64,000 nucleotides of DNA from Astrobacterium formosum (GTDB lineage Bacteria > Pseudomonadota > Alphaproteobacteria > Rhizobiales > Xanthobacteraceae), in NCBI GenBank assembly GCA_030848545.1, contig JAVDCA010000020.1, positions 83,262-147,261 on the forward strand, read 5' to 3'. Every line of letters begins with the position of its first letter. The first letter of the stretch is position 1. Of the stretch, positions 17,677 through 26,120 are shown piece after piece. The translations under genes and the position numbers were made by a program. Under the pieces are notes generated by a model. The model made no database searches. It saw nothing but the letters and a program-made list of their open reading frames with translations, and was not told where the DNA came from.

Positions 17677-18009
17677 TCACGCCTCTGAAGGATGCGCGGT
17701 CTCGTCCATCAGCCATTGCAGGTAGGTGGGGTCGACGCTCTCGATCGGCAGCACCAGAATAGCCGGCGTGTCGTAGGGATGAGTATCCCGGATGGCCGAG
17801 CGCACACGCTCGGCGAGCGCGGCCCGGGTCTTGACGATCATCACGGCTTCCTCCGCCCTTTCGACGGCACCCTGCCACCGGTAGAGCGATATCATTCCGG
17901 GCAGGATGTTGACGCAGGCGGCGAGGCTCGCCCCGACCAGTCGCCGGCCGGCTTTCTCCGCCTCGACAACCGAAGGCCAAGTCGTATAGACGAAAACCGC
18001 GCGTTCCAT
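17677..18009 (-). CDS. cutA: CutA1 divalent-cation tolerance protein
   Basis: 110 residues. It contains the conserved blocks ACVNILPG (31-38), YRWQGAVE and HPYDTPAIL (77-85) of the trimeric CutA1 family. The cellular role is debated (copper tolerance in Escherichia coli). It is transcribed toward the riboswitch-TonB receptor unit but is separated from it by the leader. It is divergent from nadK with 60 bases between starts. Confidence 0.93.
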   Translation of the reverse strand: MERAVFVYTTWPSVVEAEKAGRRLVGASLAACVNILPGMISLYRWQGAVERAEEAVMIVKTRAALAERVRSAIRDTHPYDTPAILVLPIESVDPTYLQWLMDETAHPSEA

Positions 18010-18069
18010 CCGCCCTCCTCGAGGTCAGCAGCCGCGCACCTGACGGCCCCATACCGAGCCGAACCGCCA

Positions 18070-18849
18070 ATGAGCGCCCCCCATCGCCGCGAACGCATCG
18101 CCTTCGTGGCGAGCACGGCCCCGGAAGCCGAACAGGCCCGCGAGGCGCTCATACGCCGCTACGGCGATGTGGAGCCGGCGAACGCGGACGTCGTCGTCGC
18201 CCTCGGCGGGGACGGCCTGATGCTCAAGACCCTGCATGACTTCATGCGCTCCGGCAAGCCGATCTACGGCATGCATCGTGGCACGGTCGGGTTCCTGATG
18301 AACGAGTATCGCGAGGACGGGCTCAGCGAGCGCCTCGCCAAGGCCGAGACGACGATCATCCATCCCTTGCTGATGCGCGCCGTCGGCGGGGATGGAAAAA
18401 TCCACGAGCACCATGCCATCAACGAAGTATCCCTGTTCCGCCAGACCTATCAGGCGAGCCGGCTGCGTATCCTGGTCGACGGCCAGGAGCGCCTCGCGGA
18501 ACTCGTCGCCGACGGCGTCCTGTTGTCGACGCCGGCCGGATCGACGGCCTACAACCTGTCCGTCCAGGGGCCGATCCTGCCCATCGGCGCCTCGCTCCTG
18601 GCCCTGACGCCGATCAGCCCGTTCCGGCCCCGGCGCTGGCGCGGTGCTCTCCTGCCCGACGGGGCGAACGTCACCGTCGAGGTGCTCGAATCCGCCAAGC
18701 GGCCGGCCGCCGCAGTCGCCGATCACGACGAGGTTCGCCACGTCGCCCGCGTCGATATCCGCATGGACCGGACCATCGTCATGCGCATGCTGTTCGACCC
18801 CGGCCACAGCCTCGACGAACGCATCTTGCGCGAGCAGTTCTGGTACTGA
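18070..18849 (+). CDS. nadK: NAD kinase
   Basis: 259 residues, the short form typical of alphaproteobacteria. It has GGDG (46-49 in [11 protein letters not shown]), the NE/D motif in [10 protein letters not shown], and the nucleotide-binding loop [14 protein letters not shown]. It phosphorylates NAD to NADP using ATP or polyphosphate. The ATG at 18070 gives the usual N-terminus; the frame continues upstream without homology. Confidence 0.95.
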   Translation: MSAPHRRERIAFVASTAPEAEQAREALIRRYGDVEPANADVVVALGGDGLMLKTLHDFMRSGKPIYGMHRGTVGFLMNEYREDGLSERLAKAETTIIHPLLMRAVGGDGKIHEHHAINEVSLFRQTYQASRLRILVDGQERLAELVADGVLLSTPAGSTAYNLSVQGPILPIGASLLALTPISPFRPRRWRGALLPDGANVTVEVLESAKRPAAAVADHDEVRHVARVDIRMDRTIVMRMLFDPGHSLDERILREQFWY

Positions 18850-18965
18850 CGTCCGCGGCCGATCGGGCCCAGTGGCCGCACGATTATCCTAAACCAAATC
18901 TTAACACCGATTCTCTAGCGTGACGGTGGAAACCCGGCCGGCGCCGGAGCACGTGCGTCATTGCC

Positions 18966-19511
18966 ATGATCCGCATCGATTTCAACCGGCTGCGCTTCCT
19001 CGTCATCGACGACAACGCCCATATGCGGCGCATTCTGCGCACGCTTCTGCACGGCTTCGGGGCTCGCGAGGTCTACGAGGCCGAAGACGGCGCCGCCGGC
19101 CTGGAAGGCTTCACCCATTACATCCCCGACATCGTCATCACCGACTGGGCGATGCCGATCTTCGACGGACTCGAACTGACGCAGATGATCCGGCAGCCGG
19201 GCGCCAACGCCAATCCTTACGTGCCGATCATCATGCTGACCGGCCACTCGGAAAAGAAGCGGGTGATGTCCGCCCGCGACGCCGGCGTCACCGAATTCCT
19301 GGCCAAACCGATCTCGGCCAAGTCTCTCTACCAGCGCATCCTCAACGTGGTCGCGAATCCGCGGCCATTCATCAAGACCAAGAACTATTTCGGCCCCGAC
19401 CGGCGACGCAACGTCAATCCCAACTATGTCGGCCCCGAACGGCGCAAGGGCGGCAATGCCGACGTGATCAAGCAGCAGGCGCTGCTCGAAAAAGTCAAAG
19501 TCCCAGGCTGA
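18966..19511 (+). CDS. CheY-like response regulator with a short C-terminal tail
   Basis: 181 residues. The receiver domain (1-125) has the acidic pocket Asp15-Asp16, phospho-acceptor Asp60 (VITDWAMP), Thr92 and Lys114. The tail (126-181) is not a DNA-binding domain; it is basic with two similar motifs, FGPDRRR and VGPERRK. Signalling is therefore likely by protein contact. An Hpt-domain gene follows after 21 bases, so the two probably form one phosphorelay unit. The cognate histidine kinase is not in the window. Confidence 0.88.
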   Translation: MIRIDFNRLRFLVIDDNAHMRRILRTLLHGFGAREVYEAEDGAAGLEGFTHYIPDIVITDWAMPIFDGLELTQMIRQPGANANPYVPIIMLTGHSEKKRVMSARDAGVTEFLAKPISAKSLYQRILNVVANPRPFIKTKNYFGPDRRRNVNPNYVGPERRKGGNADVIKQQALLEKVKVPG

Positions 19512-19532
19512 CGCGAGTTTCAAGGATCGACC

Positions 19533-20111
19533 ATGAAGATCAAGGCGGACAAACCGACGGTCGCGACCTATGCCGACCACGAGGTCATCACGCCTCCCCA
19601 CAAGCTGCGCGGCCTCGTGTCCGCAGTCGAGTCGGGGGACGACGATCCCGTGGCGCGTGCCGAGCGCGCCCTCGAGACCCTGTCGTCGGAATTCAGCTCC
19701 TGGATGGACAGCGAATGCGAGCGTCTCGAAACCGCGCGCGGAATGGTGGCCAAGCGCGGGCTCATCGGCAAGCATCGCGACGATCTGTTCCATGCCGCCC
19801 ACGACATCAAAGGCGAGGCCGCGACCTTCGGATTCCCCTATGCGGGCGACGCCGCCAACAGCCTGTGCCGGCTGATCGAGCACACGCCCGACCCGGCACG
19901 GGTGCCGCTCGACTTGATCCACCAACATGTGGACGCGGTGCGCGCCATCATCCGCGAAGCGGCGCGGCCAGATGCCGAAGCGGTGGCGCAGCGTCTGACG
20001 GGCAAGCTGCGCGATGTCACGGAAGACTTCCTGCGCCGTGAGAATCCCGACCGCCTCGACGAGATCGAGAGCATCTTTGCGCCGTCGATCACCCCCGACG
20101 AAAGCGCCTGA
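19533..20111 (+). CDS. Hpt-domain phosphotransfer protein
   Basis: 192 residues. The histidine phosphotransfer motif HAAHDIKGEA (phospho-accepting His90) is followed by the helix-rich domain FPYAGDAANSLCRLIEH. The first 70 residues are a leader of unknown function containing an acidic patch. It is co-transcribed with the preceding response regulator. The known role is relaying a phosphoryl group between a hybrid kinase and a response regulator; similar pairs occur with DUF2336 and motility genes in alphaproteobacteria. The next gene on the opposite strand is a DUF2336 protein. Confidence 0.85.
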   Translation: MKIKADKPTVATYADHEVITPPHKLRGLVSAVESGDDDPVARAERALETLSSEFSSWMDSECERLETARGMVAKRGLIGKHRDDLFHAAHDIKGEAATFGFPYAGDAANSLCRLIEHTPDPARVPLDLIHQHVDAVRAIIREAARPDAEAVAQRLTGKLRDVTEDFLRRENPDRLDEIESIFAPSITPDESA

Positions 20112-20154
20112 CGACGGTACCTGCCGATTGCGGCTGCGGCTCTGATTTCCGACT

Positions 20155-20244
20155 CGTCATGCCCGGCCTCGTGCCGGGCATCCACGTCTTGGAAGCCGCG
20201 CCTCACCAAAGACGTGGATGGCCGGGACAAGCCCGGCCATGACG
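20155..20244. repeat. Palindromic intergenic repeat, GTCATGCCCGGCC family
   Basis: Inverted repeat opening CGTCATGCCCGGCC and closing GCCCGGCCATGACG, with inner arms ATCCACGTCTT and AAAGACGTGGAT. It separates the Hpt gene from the convergent DUF2336 gene. It has the same nested-palindrome layout as the other repeats but unrelated bases. Confidence 0.85.
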
Positions 20245-20270
20245 ACGGAGAATACGACGCCTGAAGTCGA

Positions 20271-21437
20271 TCACGCCGCCGCGCGCGCATCCAGATCGCA
20301 TTCGCCGGCCAACTCCTGGCAATAGAGCCGCGCCTCGTCGCGCGCCGCCTCGGTGGCGAAGCGCCGCAGCAATGTGAGAAGCGGCTCGACCTCGTCGACC
20401 TGGTCGCGGCCGCATCCGGTCAGGACTCGCTCGATCATGCGCCGCTTCAGGCGCGATGTTCCGCCCGGCTCGTCGAGATGGGCACTTTCGCGCATCGCCG
20501 CGGTCGCCTCGCGGAATGCCGGCCACGACGCCTCGGGCAGACCGGCGCGCTCGAAGACGGCGCGCACGCCCGTGGTGCCGCGGTCGCCGAGCAGTGATCG
20601 CACGCGAGCGATCGGCAGATCGGCGAGCTCGGCGAGGGACTCCTCGAACATGAGTACATTGCCGGACAACAGCGCGCGCAGGATCAGTCCGGCGTTCAAC
20701 TGCCCGGTCGAACGCAGATGGCGCACCAGCGGCCGCACCTCCATGGCGGGGGATTCGGCCGCGATGGTCACGGTCGCTTTCTCGAACGCTTCGGCGGCGG
20801 CGCGGCGCGCCCGCTCGGCCCCGAGCCAGTCGCGGCCGACCACGAAGTCGACCAGCGTCGCCGACAGCTTGGCGACCAGGGCATGGCGGGTCGCGGATGG
20901 CAGATCGTCGCGGGCAAAGAGGGCATCGCGAACGGCCGCCAGATGGCCGAAGCGGGCGACGATGCGGTCGACGGAAAATGAGGCGATGTCCGCATCCGGA
21001 TTGGCGAGGAGGATCAGGCAGGCTTCGGCCGACCCGACCTCGGCCAGCGCCGCCGCGACCGCGCATGGCATCGGCGTGCGGCGGGCGATGGCGGCCTGCA
21101 CATGGGGTGAGCCGGTCGCCGCGAGATCGACCAGATCGGCGTCGATGAACAACGGCGACTGCTCGATAACGAGCGCGGCGATCTCCGGCTGGTCGGCCGC
21201 AAGGGCATGGATGATCGGCGGCGGCGCGTAAGGGCTGAACGCCAGCGGCTCGGCGAGTGCCCGCCGCACCAGCGGCGAGGGATCGTCGAGCAGCATCAGC
21301 ATCGCGCCTTCGGCGGCGCTGCGATCGTCGGGGGTGAGTTGTGAGTACAGATAGGCGCGGGCCAGGGCACTGGTTGCTTCCGCCCGCTCGCTTGCCGGGG
21401 CGGTTCTGACCCACTGCAGAAACTGACGCACGATCAT
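20271..21437 (-). CDS. DUF2336 domain protein
   Basis: 388 residues, alanine-rich and helical, resembling HEAT-like repeats (LLDDPSPLVRRALAEPLAFS, LAATGSPHVQAAIARR). This matches the DUF2336 family, which is almost confined to alphaproteobacteria. The function is unknown. The family often occurs near c-di-GMP, motility or phosphorelay genes, and here it is convergent with a response regulator/Hpt pair. It starts at ATG 21437. The C-terminus has the segment LKRRMIERVLTGCGRDQVDEVEPLL. Confidence 0.75.
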   Translation of the reverse strand: MIVRQFLQWVRTAPASERAEATSALARAYLYSQLTPDDRSAAEGAMLMLLDDPSPLVRRALAEPLAFSPYAPPPIIHALAADQPEIAALVIEQSPLFIDADLVDLAATGSPHVQAAIARRTPMPCAVAAALAEVGSAEACLILLANPDADIASFSVDRIVARFGHLAAVRDALFARDDLPSATRHALVAKLSATLVDFVVGRDWLGAERARRAAAEAFEKATVTIAAESPAMEVRPLVRHLRSTGQLNAGLILRALLSGNVLMFEESLAELADLPIARVRSLLGDRGTTGVRAVFERAGLPEASWPAFREATAAMRESAHLDEPGGTSRLKRRMIERVLTGCGRDQVDEVEPLLTLLRRFATEAARDEARLYCQELAGECDLDARAAA

Positions 21438-21593
21438 GGCTCGACACCAACGCTACTGATTGCCGAACGACTGTCGGACTTTGCCGGGGGTGGCGGGCCG
21501 ACAAGCCCACGCGAGAGCAAGATTAGCGGCAAGCCCCTTAACAAAGGGTTCACCATAAATGTTTGGAATGATGGACGAATTCTTAACGCGCCG

Positions 21594-22577
21594 TCACGAC
21601 CCGACGCCGAACAGGCGCCGCCCATTGGTCTTGCCGTCGGCGAACAGGTCGAGGGGCGTCGCCGCCGCACTGGTCGGCGCGACCGCGATCTGGCCGCCCG
21701 TGAGCGCCGCCGCCACGGTCGGACGCGTGGTCCACAAGTCGTGGATCACCGACGACACCGGCTGGCCGCGATTGTCGCTGAACAGGCTGGCGAATCCCGG
21801 CGACGGCACCGTCTGAGCGGTCGCCCCCGACGGCGCCGCAGTCGCGGTCTGAGTGGCGTCGATCACGGTGGTCTTGGCGGCGGCGATCCGGGACGCGGAA
21901 GTGGTGGCAGCCACATCGGTCGGCGCAATGAACGGACGCAGGCGGGGCGAATTGAGCGCAGTCTGGTAGCGGCCGGCCAACACCCCATAGACCTCGGCAT
22001 TGCTGCGGGCATTGCCCTGCCGGTCATAGAAGATCGACCGGTTGGCCCGAGCTGCGTTCGGAAACGCATCCGCGGCGCTGGCACCCGGCGATTGGGCCGC
22101 CGACGAGATCAGGCGGCCGGCACCGGCGGCGCCGAGGAAATGCGCCATGTAGAGTTCGCCGTCGGTCGGCTCGCGGCCGATGCGCGCGGTGAGCCTTTCG
22201 GCGTTCTTCTGGGTGAAGGCGCCCGCCATGGCGGCGTTGGCGTCGGGATCGTTGCGCAGCGCCATCACGTCGCGGCGCATGGCCGGGTCGGCGACCTGGT
22301 AGCGCCCGGATGGCAGCCGCGTGATGGCGTCGGCATAGCGTTCGTAGCCGAACGCCGAACCGGATTCCTTGACGGTCGTCAGCCAGGTCTGGTCGATGAA
22401 CTGGAACAGGCCGCGTGCCGACGAGCCTGACGCGGCCGCCTTGGGATTGAGGCCGGACTCCACCTGGGCGGTGGCGAGCAGATACTCGAAATTGGTCCCG
22501 GTCGCGGCGGCGGCATTGCGAATGGAGCCGACAACGGCCTGTCCGCTCGACTGTACCCCGCTGGCCTGAATCACCAT
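21594..22577 (-). CDS. Lytic transglycosylase-like (SLT domain) protein
   Basis: About 327 residues from the ATG at 22577. The SLT catalytic motif is ATAQVESGLNPKAAASGSSARGLFQFI (written in two parts: AQVESGLNPKA, then SARGLFQFIDQTWL), with Glu40 as the acid. There is no signal peptide, and the C-terminal third is Ala/Thr-rich and low in complexity, as in peptidoglycan-cleaving proteins that work with flagellar assembly. The frame is open to a GTG at 22622 without a ribosome site. It is divergent from the MaoC gene. Confidence 0.8.
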   Translation of the reverse strand: MVIQASGVQSSGQAVVGSIRNAAAATGTNFEYLLATAQVESGLNPKAAASGSSARGLFQFIDQTWLTTVKESGSAFGYERYADAITRLPSGRYQVADPAMRRDVMALRNDPDANAAMAGAFTQKNAERLTARIGREPTDGELYMAHFLGAAGAGRLISSAAQSPGASAADAFPNAARANRSIFYDRQGNARSNAEVYGVLAGRYQTALNSPRLRPFIAPTDVAATTSASRIAAAKTTVIDATQTATAAPSGATAQTVPSPGFASLFSDNRGQPVSSVIHDLWTTRPTVAAALTGGQIAVAPTSAAATPLDLFADGKTNGRRLFGVGS

Positions 22578-22705
22578 GGCGTTCCCGGGCTCCGCGGGTC
22601 GGGTGACCCGCCTCTTCGCCACTTCCCATGATCGGCAGTTATGGTAAACGACCCCTTAACGCGCGAACCAGAAACACAACCCCCGTCCGTCGAGGAGCAA
22701 GCGCC

Positions 22706-23191
22706 ATGTCACAGGTCACGGCGGCCCGCCACAAGCGTGGGGGCCTCTATTTCGAGGATTTCGTCGTCGGCGAAGTCGTCGAGCACCGCTACAGCAGAAC
22801 CGTGACCCAGATGGACAACATGTTGTTTTCCAACATGACTCTCAATCCGCAGCCGCTCCACATCGATCGCCATTTCTGCGAACAGGAGACCGAGTGGGGC
22901 CAGCCCCTGATGAATTCCCTGTTCACGCTCGGCCTGATGATCGGCATGTCGGTGTCCGATCTCACGGTCGGCACCACCATCGCCAATCTGGGCATGACCG
23001 AGGTCAGGTTTCCCCATCCGCTGTTCGAGAACGACACGGTCCACTCGAGCACCGAGATCCTCGCCAAGCGCGAGTCCAAGTCCCGCCCCGGGGCCGGCAT
23101 CGTCGAATTCCACCATCGCGCCTATAATCAGGACGGCAAGCTGGTGGCCGAATGCAAGCGCCAGGCCTTCATGCGCATGCGGCCAGCCTGA
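22706..23191 (+). CDS. MaoC-family enoyl-CoA hydratase (possible itaconyl-CoA or related hydratase)
   Basis: 161 residues, a single hot-dog domain. The hydratase motif NPQPLHIDRHF holds His52 and Asp54. GAGGAGCAAGCGCC precedes the ATG at 22706. A CitE-type CoA lyase gene follows after 42 bases. A MaoC hydratase plus CitE lyase pair is known for itaconate/(S)-citramalyl-CoA breakdown (the Mycobacterium Rv2499c-Rv2498c pair) and for related branched C5 acids. The substrate is inferred from that arrangement only. It is half the length of mesaconyl-CoA hydratase of the ethylmalonyl-CoA pathway. Confidence 0.8.
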   Translation: MSQVTAARHKRGGLYFEDFVVGEVVEHRYSRTVTQMDNMLFSNMTLNPQPLHIDRHFCEQETEWGQPLMNSLFTLGLMIGMSVSDLTVGTTIANLGMTEVRFPHPLFENDTVHSSTEILAKRESKSRPGAGIVEFHHRAYNQDGKLVAECKRQAFMRMRPA

Positions 23192-23233
23192 TCGCCGACA
23201 CCCCAGTCGTTATTCCACAGATCGGCACCGCAC

Positions 23234-24115
23234 ATGCGCTCCCTCCTGTTCGTCCCCGCCGACGCACCCAAGAAGCTCGACAAGGCCATGACGAGCGGCG
23301 CCGACGCCGTCATCGTCGACCTGGAGGACTCGATCGCCCCCGACCGCAAGGGCGCGGCGCGCGAAACGGCGGCCGCTTTCGTGCGCGAGGCGATGACGGC
23401 GACGGCGCGGCCTCGCCTTCTGGTGCGCGTCAACGGACTGTCGACCGGCCTCACCGATGACGACCTGGACGCCGTCATCCCGGCACGGCCGGACGCGATC
23501 ATGCTGCCCAAGGCCGAGGGTGCCGCCTCCATCATCCATACGGACGCCAAGCTCGCAGCCCGCGAGGCGATCGTCGGACTGCCCGCCGGTCACACCCGGA
23601 TCGTGGCGATCGCGACCGAGACCGCGCAGGCGCTGTTCGTGGCCGGCACCTATCGGGGCGCGAGCCGGCGCCTGTCCGGCCTGACCTGGGGCGCCGAGGA
23701 TCTCTCCGCCGAACTGGGGGCTGAAGCCAACCGCGATGCCGACGGGAATTTCCTCGATCCCTACCGCCTCGCCCGCGCCATCTGCCTCGCAGCCGCAGCG
23801 GCGGCCGAGGTGCAAGCGATCGATACCGTGCATGTGGACTTCCGCAACGAAACCGCGCTACGGCGCGAATGCGAGGATGCCCGGCGCGACGGCTTCACCG
23901 GCAAGATGGCGATCCACCCGGCCCAGGTCGCGGTCATCAACGAGGTGTTCACGCCCACAGCCGCCGCCATCGCCCACGCCCGCGCCGTGGTCGCCGCCTT
24001 CGCGGCCCAGCCGGGCGCCGGCACGATCGGCATCGAAGGCAGAATGTACGATCGGCCCCATCTCGCCATCGCGCAGCGACTTCTGACGCGCGCCGAGGCG
24101 GCCGGGGTCGCGTGA
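23234..24115 (+). CDS. CitE-like CoA ester lyase (HpcH/HpaI aldolase family)
   Basis: 293 residues. Family signatures are MRSLLFVPAD at the N-terminus, VDLEDSIAPDRK (28-39), the CoA/substrate arginine in LLVRVNG, the metal-binding acidic region GLTWGAEDLSAELGAE, and FTGKMAIHPAQV. Members cleave (S)-citramalyl-CoA, malyl-CoA or beta-methylmalyl-CoA. It lies in a two-gene unit with the upstream MaoC hydratase. It is longer than bacterial citrate lyase beta subunits that need CitD/CitF, which are absent here, so it is a stand-alone lyase. Confidence 0.85.
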   Translation: MRSLLFVPADAPKKLDKAMTSGADAVIVDLEDSIAPDRKGAARETAAAFVREAMTATARPRLLVRVNGLSTGLTDDDLDAVIPARPDAIMLPKAEGAASIIHTDAKLAAREAIVGLPAGHTRIVAIATETAQALFVAGTYRGASRRLSGLTWGAEDLSAELGAEANRDADGNFLDPYRLARAICLAAAAAAEVQAIDTVHVDFRNETALRRECEDARRDGFTGKMAIHPAQVAVINEVFTPTAAAIAHARAVVAAFAAQPGAGTIGIEGRMYDRPHLAIAQRLLTRAEAAGVA

Positions 24116-24119
24116 TCCT

Positions 24120-24599
24120 CTACTCGTCCGTCTCGCCGGATTCCGGGTCGCCATAGACCTTGGCGGGATCGAACTTCTTCTCGCCGACGAAATTGAGGGT
24201 GGTGGTGCGGCCGGGGGGCTCGTACAGCGGGACAGAGCGGTAGAAACAGGACTCGCGGCCGGTATGGCAGGCGCCGGCGCCGGCCTGTTCGACCCGCAGC
24301 ATCAGGGCGTCCTGATCGCAGTCGACCCGCATCTCCACGACCCGCTGACCATGGCCGGAAATCTCGCCCTTCTTCCACAGGCGGCCGCGCGAACGGCTGA
24401 AGTACCAAGCCTCGCCGGTGGTGATGGTCTTGGCCAGGGCCTCGGGATTCATGTGGGCGAACATCAGGACTTCGGCGGTCCAGGCATCGGTCACGATGCA
24501 GCCGATCAATCCGTTGGAATCGAATTTGGGCGCGAACACGCGGCCCTCCTCCACCTGATCGGGCGTCCCCTGGGGCGCGAAGGGGGATTTGTCGCTCAC
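24120..24599 (-). CDS. hisI: Phosphoribosyl-AMP cyclohydrolase
   Basis: 159 residues. It catalyses the third step of histidine synthesis, opening the purine ring of phosphoribosyl-AMP. It has [18 protein letters not shown], the metal ligands in [10 protein letters not shown], and the [15 protein letters not shown] cysteine block. The GTG at 24599 is preferred because GAGG lies six bases upstream; a GTG at 24611 is an alternative. It is the single-domain form, not fused to HisE. It ends 5 bases from the convergent CitE-like gene. Confidence 0.95.
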   Translation of the reverse strand: MSDKSPFAPQGTPDQVEEGRVFAPKFDSNGLIGCIVTDAWTAEVLMFAHMNPEALAKTITTGEAWYFSRSRGRLWKKGEISGHGQRVVEMRVDCDQDALMLRVEQAGAGACHTGRESCFYRSVPLYEPPGRTTTLNFVGEKKFDPAKVYGDPESGETDE

Positions 24600-24765
24600 G
24601 GAAGACCTCACGGTGTCGGAAAATGCAAGGCGGGATGACAGCAGAATACCGCCGAACCATCAGGGCGGCGGCAGGATCAGTGATCCTAGATCATGGGACC
24701 ACCCAGCGGAATTGGGCCGTGGTTCGGTCTGGCATGCGACGACGCGCGCGAGCCCGCCGACCCCG

Positions 24766-25410
24766 CTAGCGCCCGCGCACCAGGGTCATGAACCGCACCT
24801 GCTCGGCCGGATCATCGCGGAACCGGCCGGTGAACTTGGTGGTCACCGTTTGCGCGCCCGCCTTCCCGACGCCCCGCAGTGACATGCAGGTGTGCTCGGC
24901 TTCCATCATGACCGCCACCCCGTGCGGCTTGAGAACCGCATCGATGGTGTGGACGATCTGCGATGTCAGGTGTTCCTGGGTCTGCAGCCGGCGGGCGAAA
25001 ACGTCGACCAGCCTGGCGAGCTTGGACAGACCCACTACCCGGTCGACAGGCATGTAGGCGATATGAGCCTTGCCGACGAACGGCATCACGTGGTGCTCGC
25101 AGTGGGAGTGGAACGTAATGTCCCGCACCAGCACGAGATCCTCGTAACCGCCCGTCTCCGAAAAGGTGCGGTCGAGGATTTCCACCGGGTCTTCGTGGTA
25201 GCCGCTGAAAAGCTCGTCATAGGCCGCCACGACCCGCCTGGGGGTGTCGAGCAGCCCCTCCCGCATGGGATCGTCGCCCGTATAGGCGAGCAAGACCCGC
25301 ACGGCGGCTTCGGCTTCCTGGCGGGACGGCCGCGGGCCTGACGGGGTTGTCTGAGCCCGCAGATCGGTGGGCAAAGTCGAGGGTGGCAGCTTCTTGATCA
25401 CGGCGTCCAT
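24766..25410 (-). CDS. folE: GTP cyclohydrolase I (FolE type IA)
   Basis: 214 residues. The zinc ligands Cys104, His107 and Cys175 lie in [11 protein letters not shown] and [17 protein letters not shown] and [10 protein letters not shown] complete the signature. It converts GTP to 7,8-dihydroneopterin triphosphate for folate synthesis. It lies upstream of hisI on the same strand and divergent from the IscU-like gene. This neighbourhood is conserved in Hyphomicrobiales. Confidence 0.96.
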   Translation of the reverse strand: MDAVIKKLPPSTLPTDLRAQTTPSGPRPSRQEAEAAVRVLLAYTGDDPMREGLLDTPRRVVAAYDELFSGYHEDPVEILDRTFSETGGYEDLVLVRDITFHSHCEHHVMPFVGKAHIAYMPVDRVVGLSKLARLVDVFARRLQTQEHLTSQIVHTIDAVLKPHGVAVMMEAEHTCMSLRGVGKAGAQTVTTKFTGRFRDDPAEQVRFMTLVRGR

Positions 25411-25649
25411 GACGGTCGCTCCGTTCGACCAGAGCCTCGGCCTGTCCGGGCTCCGGATGTGTCACCGGGTGGCGCGTCGACACGACTACCACAGTCGGCA
25501 GCCGGCGGGACGCCTCATTCCCTACGCAGAACACGGCTATTTGGCACCGTGAGCCTGCCCGAAACGTCTTCATTCCGGGCAGCCAGCTTCCTATATAATC
25601 TCTGCGCACCAGACCACAATCAAATCCCGATCAATTCGACGTCGCCCGC

Positions 25650-26096
25650 ATGCTCAACGAGATCTACAACCGCCGCATCCTGGAACTGGCCGGAAACATC
25701 CCCCGGCTGGGGCGCCTGCCCAATCCGGATGCTACCGCCACTGCTCATTCCAAGTTGTGCGGTTCGACGGTCACGATCGATCTGAAGATGGCGGACGGCA
25801 AGGTGACCGACTTCGGCCATGAGGTCAAAGCGTGCGCCCTCGGCCAAGCTTCTTCATCCATCATGGCCCGCCATGTCATCGGGGCAAGCGCCGAGGAGCT
25901 GCGCCAGTTGCGGGAGGACGTGCGCGCGATGCTCAAGGCCAATGGACCGCCGCCGGCCGGCGAACGGTGGAGCGACATTGCGGTCCTGGAGCCGGTGCGG
26001 GACTACAAAGCCCGGCACGCCTCCACCCTGCTCACCTTCGACGCGGTGGTGTCGGCGATCGACGAGATCGAGCGCCGGCAGAATGCCGCCGGCTGA
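25650..26096 (+). CDS. IscU/SufU-like iron-sulfur cluster scaffold protein (variant)
   Basis: 148 residues. NPDATATAHSKLCGSTV gives Cys37 and VKACALGQASSSIMA gives Cys62, matching the first two cluster-binding cysteines of SufU/IscU. The C-terminal block expected to hold the third cysteine (RxxCxLLP-like) reads YKARHASTLLTFDAVV and has none. The fold is clear, but cluster ligation must differ from classical scaffolds. It lies between divergent folE and a convergent ClpP-like gene. No suf or isc operon is in the window. The ATG at 25650 lacks a strong ribosome site. Confidence 0.8.
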   Translation: MLNEIYNRRILELAGNIPRLGRLPNPDATATAHSKLCGSTVTIDLKMADGKVTDFGHEVKACALGQASSSIMARHVIGASAEELRQLREDVRAMLKANGPPPAGERWSDIAVLEPVRDYKARHASTLLTFDAVVSAIDEIERRQNAAG

Positions 26097-26120
26097 CCGG
26101 TACGGCGATCGGCCCTGCGG

